Shown here: one piece after another, positions 46,863 through 55,417 of the stretch
How positions within the stretch are numbered: the stretch's first letter is position 1
Layout of the letters: each line of letters opens with the position of its first letter
From: a virus
Direction: 5' to 3' (one strand)
Length of the DNA: 55,629 nt
IMG/VR virus record: IMGVR_UViG_3300047471_000175
Location: 1-55,629 of that record
The notes under the pieces: model-generated
What the model was told of the DNA's origin: nothing
Databases searched by the model: none
Seen by the model: only the letters and a program-made list of their open reading frames with translations
Made by a program: the position numbers and the translations under genes

Positions 46863-49091
46863 CTAAGCCTTTCTGTAAAACGGAGCTTGCCATCCGGCAG
46901 CCCGAAGTGGAAACCCTGGCGCCCAAGGCATTACCCTTGTCATCTCCTCGCGCATTAGATCGAGAGTATAGTAATTATCGCCCTCTTTAGTCAAGGCTAT
47001 TATTTCGTCGTGGGCATGACCAACTATATTAAATCCGAGATTATGTAATCGACGCATTCCCTCCATCAATATATCTCTGCATATGCCTTCAGTTACGTTC
47101 TGAGCTACAATGCCTCCATGAGAATCTATTCTCTCCCAAGGATTACTATTTTTGTGATGATTGCGTCCCATGAACGTGAAAGTCCGTTTTGTGTATGTCT
47201 CCTCCTCTTCCTCAATAACCCACTCGCCTTCCGGTACACCGTGAATAAACAATCCCTGAGATCGAACACGTTTGCGGATTATCTTACCTGTCGATCGCAC
47301 GCGATCTTGCAAAATTGGTTTATAGTAATACAGATATCGCCCGCTTGGTAGTCGTATTAGCAAGTATGGCTTGAGCCATTCAAACATAAGACATCCAAGT
47401 TCGCAGGGCTGATGTGTCGTCAAAACGTATTTTATTGCCTTCTCAATATCGTACCAGAATTGCTCGACTTCCGGAAACTTCTCTTTCCTATAGATTTTGA
47501 CGCCATGATCGGCCTCTTCGAATGTCATCTCTACGCCCATGTTTTCGGCATAGGCAAGCAAACCTGTTTTTACTCCGTTATAGTCTTTACCGGCTCCGAG
47601 ACGATAGCCGCACGCCAGAACCGGAGGCTTGCATATTTGACGCTCGGCGCTGGTGATCTCCTCATAAGGCTTTTTGTAGAAGCTCACCCCGAAATCTTTG
47701 TACGGATCACGGCCACTCAGATAAACGTCAATAACGGATTGGCACCGGGCAAGGTAGCCGAGGCCGATAAACTCAATTTGAGAGAGATCGCAGGTCGTGA
47801 AATTATATCCGTCCGGAGCGCGGAAGAGTCCGCGCATCGCCCCGGAAAAGGCGATCATTGGCTCGTCAAGAAATAGCTCAAACCCTTTGTAATCTCCATT
47901 GCGGATAAGATTTGTCGCCATAGTAAGGCGCTCATCCGAATGCTCGGGATCAAGAATCTTCGGCGTCCGGGTCATGTTCTGCGATTGAATAGACCGCCCC
48001 GAGAACCTTCCGGTTCGGCCGGCGCCTACAAACTGGAAGAGAAACCGCGCTCGACCGTCATCTCCGGTCACATCCAGCGCGGTATTCGCTTTACTTACGC
48101 TGGTACGGCTGGCCCATTGGCGCATCTCCAAAATGTCTTTTGAGAAATCGAACAGTCCTATCTCGCAGTTCTTGTCGCGCTTCAGCGCCTTTTCCACCGA
48201 TTCCTTTGTAAGATCGCTATACGGATATCCGCGCTCTTGCAACCACGGAAGAAGTTGGTGCGTGCCTGAATTCGGGTTATCGAGCCCTGTGATATGGGCC
48301 ATCTTGACGAGAAGTTCGCCTTTTCGCTCGGCGGCCATCCATTTGACATTCTCAATGAACTTGAAATCGACCGGAATACCGCGATCATTGATGAGCTGAT
48401 CCAGCGCATAAAAATCCCACTCCTCTTCTGGAATAGGGAACCGTATCAAACGACTTTTCAGCGACTCCTCGGCGATGACATCTTGCTTGTTGTATTCGCA
48501 GAAAATCTCCCAATCCTCGGGATCGGTGTTCCAATCTTTGAAGATGGCGGGGATTGCGATCTTGGATGCCTGCATTTCCTTGAAGTTCTGCGGCATGGTG
48601 AACTTGCGGATGAGTCGTTTGCCGTCAGACAATTTCTGCTTATCGATCGGTAGGCCGCATTGTTCGCCTACCTCGGCGAGCCCGCCGCTGAAGCTCTGCA
48701 TGTAGGCCAGAACCATGCAGCATCGCCAGCTCGCCCGAGGCGTAGGAATGCCCAGCACGCGGCGTGTCATCACCCGTTCGAATTGAGCATTGAACGCCCA
48801 TTTCTGAACGCGCGGGTCCAATAAGGCTTCTCGCAAATCATTTGGCATCGGCCGCTTGTGCGCTTCCCAATGCTGAAGCGGACCTTTGTTCAAGCCCCGG
48901 TTAATCCGGTATGCGGCCATAAGGATCGCCGGGTTTGATCTCGGCGAGGAATATACGTCAAGCCCGACCTTCGTTAGATCGGTATCAGCCTTGCTTTCAT
49001 AATCGAGATGCAGCGAATGATCAGAGGGCGGCGGGTTTTGCAACCTGTCGATAAGCTCCAACCATTTGCTGTAGGCGGATTTGTAGTCCAT
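46863..49091 (-). CDS. Family A DNA polymerase with 3'-5' exonuclease
   Basis: A 742-residue replicative polymerase. Leu-Asp-Tyr-Glu-Ser (29-33, acidic pair) is exonuclease motif I. Polymerase motif A is Cys-Asp-Leu-Ser-Gln-Ile-Glu (about 433-439), motif B has Arg-Gln-Ile-Cys-Lys and Cys-Gly-Tyr-Arg-Leu (about 480-495), and motif C is Ala-His-Asp-Glu-Ile (about 693-697). It probably copies the phage genome together with the primase-helicase (52740-55280) and the ssDNA-binding protein next door. A hairpin lies just upstream. Confidence 0.93.
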   Translation of the reverse strand: MDYKSAYSKWLELIDRLQNPPPSDHSLHLDYESKADTDLTKVGLDVYSSPRSNPAILMAAYRINRGLNKGPLQHWEAHKRPMPNDLREALLDPRVQKWAFNAQFERVMTRRVLGIPTPRASWRCCMVLAYMQSFSGGLAEVGEQCGLPIDKQKLSDGKRLIRKFTMPQNFKEMQASKIAIPAIFKDWNTDPEDWEIFCEYNKQDVIAEESLKSRLIRFPIPEEEWDFYALDQLINDRGIPVDFKFIENVKWMAAERKGELLVKMAHITGLDNPNSGTHQLLPWLQERGYPYSDLTKESVEKALKRDKNCEIGLFDFSKDILEMRQWASRTSVSKANTALDVTGDDGRARFLFQFVGAGRTGRFSGRSIQSQNMTRTPKILDPEHSDERLTMATNLIRNGDYKGFELFLDEPMIAFSGAMRGLFRAPDGYNFTTCDLSQIEFIGLGYLARCQSVIDVYLSGRDPYKDFGVSFYKKPYEEITSAERQICKPPVLACGYRLGAGKDYNGVKTGLLAYAENMGVEMTFEEADHGVKIYRKEKFPEVEQFWYDIEKAIKYVLTTHQPCELGCLMFEWLKPYLLIRLPSGRYLYYYKPILQDRVRSTGKIIRKRVRSQGLFIHGVPEGEWVIEEEEETYTKRTFTFMGRNHHKNSNPWERIDSHGGIVAQNVTEGICRDILMEGMRRLHNLGFNIVGHAHDEIIALTKEGDNYYTLDLMREEMTRVMPWAPGFPLRAAGWQAPFYRKA

Positions 49092-49112
49092 AGCCGTTCC
49101 CTGAGAGCTGCA

Positions 49113-49150
49113 CGGACGGCGGGGCTGGCTGCCAAGCCTCCCGCCGTCCG
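49113..49150 (-). terminator. Hairpin between ssDNA-binding protein and polymerase genes
   Basis: CGGACGGCGGG (49113-49123) and CCCGCCGTCCG (49140-49150) are perfect 11-bp complementary arms around a 16-base loop in the 104-base gap between the two genes. There is no T-run, so it may be a transcript-stabilising or attenuating stem rather than a full terminator. It would allow more ssDNA-binding protein than polymerase to be made. Confidence 0.5.
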
Positions 49151-49195
49151 CCTTCGCTACGCGCCCACCAAGGGGCTTATCGCTGCGAAGCTGTG

Positions 49196-49936
49196 TTACA
49201 GCTCGTCGGTGTCTGCGCCCAGCTCGTCGTCGTAGCCGGAACCTTCCTCGGCCATGTCGTCAAACGTGTTGTCGACATCCTCCGGAGTGATCCGGGCATC
49301 GCCGAACGGCTCGTCATCGCGGCAGAATTGGATGGCGGTCAAACCCGCGTTGACGCGCTTCCCCCATTCCTGGCTGTCCTGCCACCACGGCCGGATGAGG
49401 ATATTTACCCAGCAGCCGGCATAGATCACATCATCGTCGGTGCCCGGCACCAGCACGCGAGGCCGCTTCGTCTTCGGGTCGCGCACGATATCCCGAGCCT
49501 GCGGGCGCCGCGTCTCGCTCGCGCTGATGGTGAAGTGATCAACGTATTCTTCCTTGCCGGCTTCGTTGCCGTCGCGGAGGAATTTGAGATCGGACTTGAA
49601 GAGGAACTTCCCCGCCGCGTTCTTCGGGATCTTGTGCTCCGCGAGGATACGGTTGATCTCGTCGCGCACGACGTTCATCGAAGGGAAATACGGCTTCGCC
49701 TTCGGCATGAGGGCGACGAGTCCGAACTTACCGACTTGCGGCGTGCCATCCTTGTTCTTGCCAACGTAAGGCGCGAGGATGTGCGGATAAGACGCCCGCA
49801 CCTCTTTGATTAGGATGGTGCCGTCGTTGTAGAGGATCGCACCGGGGCCGGGCAACGCAGCCCGATCGGCGGTAACGAGTCCCTGGCTATCGACTTGCTT
49901 GACGATCGTGCGACCTTCATTGGCTGTCTGTGCCAT
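49196..49936 (-). CDS. ssDNA-binding protein (DUF2815, Enc34-like)
   Basis: A 246-residue protein of DUF2815: Val-Arg-Ala-Ser-Tyr-Pro-His-Ile-Leu (about 47-55), Ala-Leu-Met-Pro-Lys, Ala-Gly-Cys-Trp-Val-Asn (about 172-177) and Ala-Ile-Gln-Phe-Cys-Arg. The family includes the ssDNA-binding protein of phage Enc34. The acidic C-terminal tail (from about 220, Asp/Glu-rich) is the usual partner-binding tail. It lies between the tRNA and polymerase and likely coats single strands at the fork. Confidence 0.88.
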   Translation of the reverse strand: MAQTANEGRTIVKQVDSQGLVTADRAALPGPGAILYNDGTILIKEVRASYPHILAPYVGKNKDGTPQVGKFGLVALMPKAKPYFPSMNVVRDEINRILAEHKIPKNAAGKFLFKSDLKFLRDGNEAGKEEYVDHFTISASETRRPQARDIVRDPKTKRPRVLVPGTDDDVIYAGCWVNILIRPWWQDSQEWGKRVNAGLTAIQFCRDDEPFGDARITPEDVDNTFDDMAEEGSGYDDELGADTDEL

Positions 49937-49983
49937 TTGGTTTCCTGCTTTCTGTGTTTTCGGTTTTCGGTTTTCAAGAAAAG

Positions 49984-50059
49984 TGGTGCCGGTAGACCGG
50001 ATTTGAACCGTCGACCTATCGCTTACAAAGCGATTGCTCTACCGCTGAGCTATACCGGC
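49984..50059 (-). tRNA. tRNA-Thr (anticodon TGT), CCA encoded
   Basis: A 76-base cloverleaf on the - strand. Acceptor GCCGGTA pairs with TACCGGC perfectly, followed by discriminator A and an encoded CCA. The D arm has AGCTCAGCGGTAGAGC, the anticodon loop TTTGTAA (anticodon TGT, reading ACA), and the T arm GGTTCAAATCC. It lies between the Gly-repeat protein gene and the ssDNA-binding protein, so it should be processed from the same leftward transcript. It may support decoding of ACA, a less common Thr codon in GC-rich hosts. Confidence 0.93.
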
Positions 50060-50097
50060 ATCACCCCTTATCCCCGCCGATCTGTGACGGGAATTCT

Positions 50098-50658
50098 TCA
50101 GCCGGATACGGTGCCGCTACCAGTATCGGTGCCACCGCTGTCGACGGTGCCGCCGCTGTCGACGGTGCCACCGCTGTCGACGGTGCCGCTCGTTGTGACA
50201 GGAACTGGATCGGTATCGACGCCACCGAGCGCGGTGGCGGCATTCGAGAGCCGGGTTGCCATATCCATCAGATCGGAATCGTCCTGTGCGGCCGGATGCG
50301 CCTTGATAAAATCCGCCGCCTTGCTCATCTCGGCAACGGCGGAAGCGACCGCCGTTTCGAGTGCCTTTCGGGCATCGCTCATCATCATCTCCGTGGTTTG
50401 CTCGGTTGATTGAAAGGCTTGGTAAGCTTCCTTTAGCCCGGCAACCGCCTTCCACAAGCTGTCGGACATCTCGATATGGGCACCTTCGCCCAAAAGAACC
50501 AAAGCATGATCGTACATTGCCTGAAAATCATCCTGAGTTGCATGAACCAAATGACTTACATGCCCGATGTCATGGACAATCTTGACCGCCTGTTCGAAAC
50601 CAATCGTGTCCCGAACGCGCTCAAGAACTTTGCGTACTTCTTCCCGCGTGATCATCAT
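50098..50658 (-). CDS. Recombination-associated protein with Gly-Thr-Val-Asp-Ser repeats
   Basis: A 186-residue protein. Residues 1-55 (Glu-Glu-Val-Arg-Lys-Val-Leu-Glu-Arg-Val ... Tyr-Asp-His-Ala-Leu-Val-Leu-Leu) form a helical module also seen in the gene at 51966-52307. The middle is an Ala-rich helix. The C-terminus is a disordered tail with three copies of Gly-Thr-Val-Asp-Ser-Gly. It is coupled by a 4-base overlap with the DUF2800 nuclease gene. Function is not established. Confidence 0.7.
   Translation of the reverse strand: MMITREEVRKVLERVRDTIGFEQAVKIVHDIGHVSHLVHATQDDFQAMYDHALVLLGEGAHIEMSDSLWKAVAGLKEAYQAFQSTEQTTEMMMSDARKALETAVASAVAEMSKAADFIKAHPAAQDDSDLMDMATRLSNAATALGGVDTDPVPVTTSGTVDSGGTVDSGGTVDSGGTDTGSGTVSG
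50135..50188 (-). repeat. Three 18-bp tandem coding repeats
   Basis: Units at 50135-50152, 50153-50170 and 50171-50188 are nearly identical (CCGCTGTCGACGGTGCC plus G or A) and encode Gly-Thr-Val-Asp-Ser-Gly. They end close to the tRNA gene. The repeats are in frame, so copy-number change would lengthen or shorten the linker without breaking the gene. Confidence 0.85.
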
Positions 50659-51929
50659 AATGCATCCTCCGGTTCGTCTTCAGCATCAAAAACGTCGTCG
50701 ATAACATTCGGAACAGCCAGCCGATTGTCGCCGTCAGGCGCCAACGTCGGTTTGCCTTTAGGATTTTCCGTCAACATCCCAACGAAGTCTTTCATCAACC
50801 TCCCGCCCACGCCGATAAACCTTAGCAGTTTTTCAGCTTGAGCAGGAGAAACTATTTTCTTAACGAAAATCTGGCTGTCTGTGAGCCCGACGCTCCGGTA
50901 CTTCTCGGCTGCCCGCCTCTCATCGCGATACCGGCGCCGGGTCCGCCCGTCGACTACCTTCCAGCCGTCAACACTGTCGCCCCCGATGAGCCGATGCAAC
51001 AGCTCTTCGTCACAGGCTTTGAAGTACGCCTCAAATAGCTTTCGATAATCCCTGATCTTGCCGAGATTCGCAGTCGGCAATGTAAGCGGATCGGGCAAAC
51101 CTCGCGGCGCTAGCGGAGCATTCAGGGCGATCGAAGTCGTCATCCGCTCTTCCGTGATATCCGCGTCATCGAAGGTCTGATCAACCATGTCCGCCAACTT
51201 AATTTCCAAAGCAGAGCATCCGCGCTGCACCTTGCACCACTGGCACGCCTTCGGAGACGGCGTGCGAGGCGCCCCGCGCTTCCAAGAAGCATGCGCCCGT
51301 TCTCGCATCCAATCGGCCCAGCCGATCAACTCCTCTCGCGTGATTTCCCAAACGTCAAAATGATTAAATCGCGGTTGCGCTATATGCAGCCGAATGGTTT
51401 TGAAATGATAGATATGATCGAAGAGTTTGAAAAAACCCCAGGCGTAAAGCAGCTCTTGCGTATTCTTCTCGGCCCAAACCTGAACGCCCTTTCCGTATTT
51501 CCAATCGACGATATCCAGAAAACCTATCGAGCAAATCGCTAAATCCGCCGTCCCTTTCTGATTGGGAATAGGCGTGATGTCCGAAATATCGACTTTCGTT
51601 TCAATAAATCGATCGCCAGGGATGTGCTCATAATATCGGAGACAATTTTCCCCATGGAAGAACATTTCCTCGTCGACTTCGATTTCAAATGTTTCGGTTG
51701 CAGCCTCATTCGTGATCTCGATAATGCTGCCGAGCCAGTGATCCGGTCGACCGGCTTCCTGCCATTCCGCCATGAGGCTGTGAAAGACAGTCCCGATCGC
51801 AGCATCAATGCCGGCCGTATCCGGTGCCCAGCGGCTCGGTTGCAAGGCACCAAGGCAATTTAGCCAAGTCGCGGAGTAGGAAGGGCGGAAGATTGATCCG
51901 CCGTCTTCCCATAGTGCGTCTTCCGACAC
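50655..51929 (-). CDS. DUF2800 PD-(D/E)xK nuclease with Cas4-like Cys pattern
   Basis: A 424-residue nuclease. Glu110, Gly-Thr-Ala-Asp-Leu (126-130), Asp-Ile-Val-Asp-Trp-Lys-Tyr-Gly-Lys-Gly (139-148) and Gln158 are the RecB/Cas4-type active site. Cys25 and Cys229-x2-Cys232-x5-Cys238 follow the spacing of the iron-sulfur cluster in AddB and Cas4. DUF2800 proteins occur next to DUF2815 and phage DNA polymerase, as here. It probably resects DNA ends for recombination or replication. Confidence 0.85.
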   Translation of the reverse strand: MSEDALWEDGGSIFRPSYSATWLNCLGALQPSRWAPDTAGIDAAIGTVFHSLMAEWQEAGRPDHWLGSIIEITNEAATETFEIEVDEEMFFHGENCLRYYEHIPGDRFIETKVDISDITPIPNQKGTADLAICSIGFLDIVDWKYGKGVQVWAEKNTQELLYAWGFFKLFDHIYHFKTIRLHIAQPRFNHFDVWEITREELIGWADWMRERAHASWKRGAPRTPSPKACQWCKVQRGCSALEIKLADMVDQTFDDADITEERMTTSIALNAPLAPRGLPDPLTLPTANLGKIRDYRKLFEAYFKACDEELLHRLIGGDSVDGWKVVDGRTRRRYRDERRAAEKYRSVGLTDSQIFVKKIVSPAQAEKLLRFIGVGGRLMKDFVGMLTENPKGKPTLAPDGDNRLAVPNVIDDVFDAEDEPEDAL

Positions 51930-51965
51930 GCTATTTCTCCGCTTCCCTGGCGATCGAGCTAGGGT

Positions 51966-52307
51966 TTACAGCTCCTCTTCCGCCTCCGGTTCGGCGGCCG
52001 GCTCCTCGGCTTGCTGCAAGAGCATTTCGGCCGCCGCGATGAACGCCGAATACTTGGACTCGTCGAGCCCAGCGAGGTTCGGGGCGCCGAACTGGCGGAT
52101 AAGCGCAACCGCAGTCGGCTTATCCTTGGCCTCGACAACCTTTTCGGCGATCGCCTTCACCTGTTCCAAAGTGACGGCGGCCTTGGCAGGACGGCCGGGC
52201 TTGCCGGCTGCCGGCGTTGCGGCAGGCTTCACGCCCATCGCCTTGATAGCGGCGGTCAACTCCCTGAGCGCGGCTGTGTTTTCGGCTTGGACTTCTTCAA
52301 GAGACAT
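51966..52307 (-). CDS. Small recombination-module protein, first gene of the leftward block
   Basis: A 113-residue protein. Residues 1-25 form a helix; a Pro/Ala linker (about 30-45) leads to a module with Thr-Leu-Glu-Gln-Val-Lys-Ala-Ile-Ala-Glu-Lys-Val ... Gly-Ala-Pro-Asn-Leu ... Tyr-Ser-Ala-Phe-Ile-Ala-Ala-Ala-Glu, like modules attached to phage recombination and ssDNA-binding proteins. It ends in an acidic tail. I chose ATG 52307 (GAGGAG upstream); the longer frame to 52367 would cross the promoter region. Confidence 0.7.
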   Translation of the reverse strand: MSLEEVQAENTAALRELTAAIKAMGVKPAATPAAGKPGRPAKAAVTLEQVKAIAEKVVEAKDKPTAVALIRQFGAPNLAGLDESKYSAFIAAAEMLLQQAEEPAAEPEAEEEL

Positions 52308-52317
52308 CGGTTTCAAG

Positions 52318-52377
52318 CTCCTCGGGTTGGACAGTATTACATCGCCCCTTGTCAGGCGAGCAAACATAGACTATCAT
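52318..52377. promoter_or_regulatory. Divergent promoter region between the two arms
   Basis: On the + strand TTGTCA (52349-52354), a 17-base spacer and TATCAT (52372-52377) make a good sigma70-like promoter for the gene at 52426. On the - strand TTGCTC (52363-52358), followed after about 18 bases by TAATAC, is a weaker match and would drive the leftward block. The two -35 elements sit back to back within 15 bases, so one bound regulator could affect both directions. Confidence 0.55.
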
Positions 52378-52425
52378 CCCTCCGATGAGCAATGCAAGCA
52401 CAAAATTTAGGTGCGGAGAAAATAA

Positions 52426-52707
52426 GTGATCGCGCTACCGAAATGGCTTGAGAATATGCCGCCCGGAAAGCAAAAAGACGATCTCGCTAATCGTTTCTAT
52501 ATACGATTGGCCGCATTATACGCATCCGAAGGTGGCAGACTTTACAAGCTCGTCGAGCTAATCGATGAATCCTATGGCGTAAGCTATGCCGCCTTAAAAA
52601 GCCAAGCCATCGCCAAAGCTCGCCTGCCCGAAACTACACGGGAGGGCATCCGCAAACTGCTTGGCGAAGACTTCACACTCCCTGATCTGACCCTAAGATC
52701 AGAATAA
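52426..52707 (+). CDS. Hypothetical protein upstream of the primase-helicase, GTG start
   Basis: A 93-residue helical protein starting at GTG 52426 with GGAG upstream. Leu-Ala-Asn-Arg-Phe-Tyr-Ile-Arg-Leu-Ala-Ala-Leu-Tyr (20-32) and Ser-Tyr-Gly-Val-Ser-Tyr-Ala-Ala-Leu-Lys-Ser-Gln (about 49-60) suggest a small helix-turn-helix. As the first rightward gene beyond the divergent promoter it may be a regulator; this is inference. Confidence 0.65.
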   Translation: MIALPKWLENMPPGKQKDDLANRFYIRLAALYASEGGRLYKLVELIDESYGVSYAALKSQAIAKARLPETTREGIRKLLGEDFTLPDLTLRSE

Positions 52708-52739
52708 AAATCCATCTCCCCCGGTAGGAAACCCCTGTA

Positions 52740-55280
52740 ATGATGCGTTATTTGGCCGACAAAGGCCATCGGATTCTCCGGAATGGCTACAATGTCATCC
52801 CTATTTTACCCGGAGACAAGCGCCCCAGCATCGATGGATGGCGCTTAACGCCTACCACAAAAACTATTTTGGACGGGTGGGTATCGAACGGCCGAGCTTC
52901 ACATGGGGTTGGTATAACCACTGGTGATATCTCGCTTTTCGATTTAGACATCTTGCACCGTGCCATGAACCGACACATGGTGGATTACTGCATCACGCAC
53001 ATAGGATTCGCGCCCGAGCGCGTAGGCAATCCGCCGCGATGCGGGCTCATGTACCGTTCGCCGAAGCCATTCAAGAAGCACAAATCCAAGGCGTTCATAG
53101 ACCCTGATGGTAACAAAGCTGAGATCGAAATCCTCGGAATAGGACAGCAATTTGTTGCCTATCACGAACATCCGGATACGAAAAAACCTTATGTTTGGAT
53201 GAGCGACAAGCAAAATCCAGAAGCAACGCTCGCCAGCGATTTAACCGAAGTCACCGAGCAAGACGCCCTTGACGCCATCGCCCATTTCGAGAAGACAGCT
53301 TTAGCTTGGGGTTGGAAGCTGCTAGGCGGCAGCAGCAGCAATGCGGCCAAGAAAACTACAGCAGCTCCGGCGCCGGCTGCTCCCGTCCCGGATTGGGCAT
53401 CCGAGATGACGGAGGAGGAGGAAGATCCTTTTGATATTAGCCTCGGCCGGCTCGGGATGTCCGTTGAAGAGCTTCGCAATCTAGTCAGGCTCATCCCCAA
53501 CAACAGCGAAGTGAGCTACGAGGGCCAAGGGCTTTCCTGGCTCAACATCATGGGCGCCATCCATCACGAAACGGAAGGGTCTGAGGAAGGCCGCGCCATC
53601 GCTCGCGAATACAGCGACCGCTTTGAACGGGTTGAAGAAGAGGGCAAGTTTGATAAAACGTGGAATAGCCTCGGCAAAAACAACGAGCGCCCTGTTACCG
53701 CTCGCGTACTCGTCAAACTCGCCAAGGAATACCGCCAAGCTACGATAGCCGATCAACTGGCGGAAGCTAAAACCAAACAAGATTTGGAAGCGGTAGCTGA
53801 AACGATATCGAAGATCGCGAAGCTCACCAGCCTAGAGCGCGAGGAATACGCCGCAGCCATCAAGGAAGCCGGCACGCGCATCCTCGGGCACAATATGTCT
53901 ATCAAGATCGCCCGCGAGATGATCCGGCCGCCTCGCCCGGACGATCTAAAGGATTATCAGCTCAACGAAGATGGCGTTGCCCTCGCATTCGCCGAGAAAT
54001 ACAAAGATACCCTGCGTTTCAATGCGACAACCGCGACGTGGCATAAGTGGGATGGGATTTACTGGAAGCCCGAAAAAACTCGTTTGGCATTTCATTGGGC
54101 TCGCGAGACGTGCCGTGAACTGCGAGCCGACAACCCGATGGCCGAGGCCCTGGCGAAAGCAGGCGCGGCCGAAGCCGTCGAGAAATACTGCCGAGCCGAT
54201 CCCCGGCTTGTCGTCGAGTCGACCGTATTTGATACCGATCCGTTGCTCCTCGGCACTCCGGAGGGAACGATAGACCTGCGAACCGGAGAGCTGCGGGAAG
54301 CTAGACAGGAAGATTATATAACGAAGCTCACAAACATAGGCCCTGGCTTCCAAGGTAACTGCCCTCGATGGATGAAGTTTCTCAATGAAGTCACGAAAGG
54401 CGATGCAACTCTCATCCGTTATCTCCAAATGCAATGCGGCTATTATCTTACAGGAAGCACAAGGGAACAGAGTTTGTTATTTATCCATGGTCCCGGAGGC
54501 AACGGAAAAGGCGTATTCATCCACACACTTGAATATATTTTTGGCGACTATTCTACGACTGCCTCGATGGATACCTTCGCAGATAATCACGGTTTCCATA
54601 GGCACCCGGCCGATATAGCTGCCCTCAACGGCTTCAGACTTGTTGTTACCTCCGAGGTAGCCGAGGGTCAGGCATGGGATGAGGTGCGGATCAAGGCTTT
54701 GACAGGCGGCGATCGGATATCCGCCCGGCTTATGCGAGAGAACTTCAGCAACTTCGTGCCGAACTTCAAGATAATGGTGATCGGCAACAACGAGCCCTCG
54801 CTGAAGACGGTCGACGACGCCATGAAGCGGCGTCTTCAGATGGCGCTCTTCGATTTCAAACCTCCGGTCAAAAATCTTGATCTCGAATCCGAGCTGAAGG
54901 CTGAGGGTGACGAGATCCTTTCATGGATGGTTGAAGGTGCGCTCGACTATCACAAGAACGGCATGATAATTCCGGAAACTGTGCGCGAGGAAACCGATCG
55001 GTATTTTTCGGAGCAAGATGCGCTCGGCGAATGGCTCGATGGTTATACCGAAAAAGGCGATAATTACGTCACAGCAACCACGGATTTGAAGGCCAGCTAT
55101 GACCTGATCACCGGCTCCGAGGGCTTCAGATCGAAGCAAAGCGCGATGGCGTTCTCAGCCGGGCTCGCAAAGCGCGGGTATGAACGAGTCTCAAGCGTCT
55201 ACGATTCAAACGGGCATAAATGCAGAGGTTTCAAGGGCTTACGGTTGAGAGAGGCGTTTGATGAAGATCAACCACTATGA
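52740..55280 (+). CDS. Bifunctional primase-polymerase / SF3 helicase
   Basis: An 846-residue replication protein. Residues about 1-200 form a PrimPol-like domain: Leu-Phe-Asp-Leu-Asp-Ile-Leu (about 63-69) carries the catalytic acids and Ile-Glu-Ile-Leu-Gly-Ile follows. An Ala/Pro linker lies near 205-215. A D5-type N-terminal region precedes the SF3 helicase: Phe-Ile-His-Gly-Pro-Gly-Gly-Asn-Gly-Lys-Gly (about 580-590, Walker A), then Val-Val-Thr-Ser-Glu-Val (about 636-641, B) and Val-Ile-Gly-Asn-Asn-Glu-Pro (motif C). Such P4-like enzymes recognise and open an origin; the repeats directly downstream are the obvious candidate. Tandem ATG codons at 52740/52743 are both possible. Confidence 0.92.
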   Translation: MMRYLADKGHRILRNGYNVIPILPGDKRPSIDGWRLTPTTKTILDGWVSNGRASHGVGITTGDISLFDLDILHRAMNRHMVDYCITHIGFAPERVGNPPRCGLMYRSPKPFKKHKSKAFIDPDGNKAEIEILGIGQQFVAYHEHPDTKKPYVWMSDKQNPEATLASDLTEVTEQDALDAIAHFEKTALAWGWKLLGGSSSNAAKKTTAAPAPAAPVPDWASEMTEEEEDPFDISLGRLGMSVEELRNLVRLIPNNSEVSYEGQGLSWLNIMGAIHHETEGSEEGRAIAREYSDRFERVEEEGKFDKTWNSLGKNNERPVTARVLVKLAKEYRQATIADQLAEAKTKQDLEAVAETISKIAKLTSLEREEYAAAIKEAGTRILGHNMSIKIAREMIRPPRPDDLKDYQLNEDGVALAFAEKYKDTLRFNATTATWHKWDGIYWKPEKTRLAFHWARETCRELRADNPMAEALAKAGAAEAVEKYCRADPRLVVESTVFDTDPLLLGTPEGTIDLRTGELREARQEDYITKLTNIGPGFQGNCPRWMKFLNEVTKGDATLIRYLQMQCGYYLTGSTREQSLLFIHGPGGNGKGVFIHTLEYIFGDYSTTASMDTFADNHGFHRHPADIAALNGFRLVVTSEVAEGQAWDEVRIKALTGGDRISARLMRENFSNFVPNFKIMVIGNNEPSLKTVDDAMKRRLQMALFDFKPPVKNLDLESELKAEGDEILSWMVEGALDYHKNGMIIPETVREETDRYFSEQDALGEWLDGYTEKGDNYVTATTDLKASYDLITGSEGFRSKQSAMAFSAGLAKRGYERVSSVYDSNGHKCRGFKGLRLREAFDEDQPL

Positions 55281-55286
55281 GGGAAG

Positions 55287-55417
55287 TTGGGACACCAGGA
55301 CACCTCGGGACACCTCCCATAGTTCCCCCCTATAGGGAAGAGTATTTTTTCTGAAAAAAGCTTTTCGCACGCGCGAGATATATCAGAGAGGTGTCCCAAG
55401 GTGTCCTGGTGTCCCAA
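55287..55417. repeat. 30-bp inverted repeat built of GGACACC heptamers
   Basis: The left arm (55287-55316) and right arm (55388-55417) are complementary in 29 of 30 positions. Each arm carries three GGACACC heptamers. The 71-base centre is AT-rich, with a perfect CCCTATAGGG palindrome (55328-55337) and a T6/A6 stretch. It begins seven bases after the primase-helicase stop. It could be the helicase-binding site of a replication origin, an operator or a strong transcript hairpin; the region 55281-55629 has no convincing gene. Confidence 0.88.

Noticed and set aside
50135-50188. 18-bp tandem repeat as a CRISPR or attachment site
   Set aside because: Units are contiguous without spacers and encode an in-frame Gly-rich linker.
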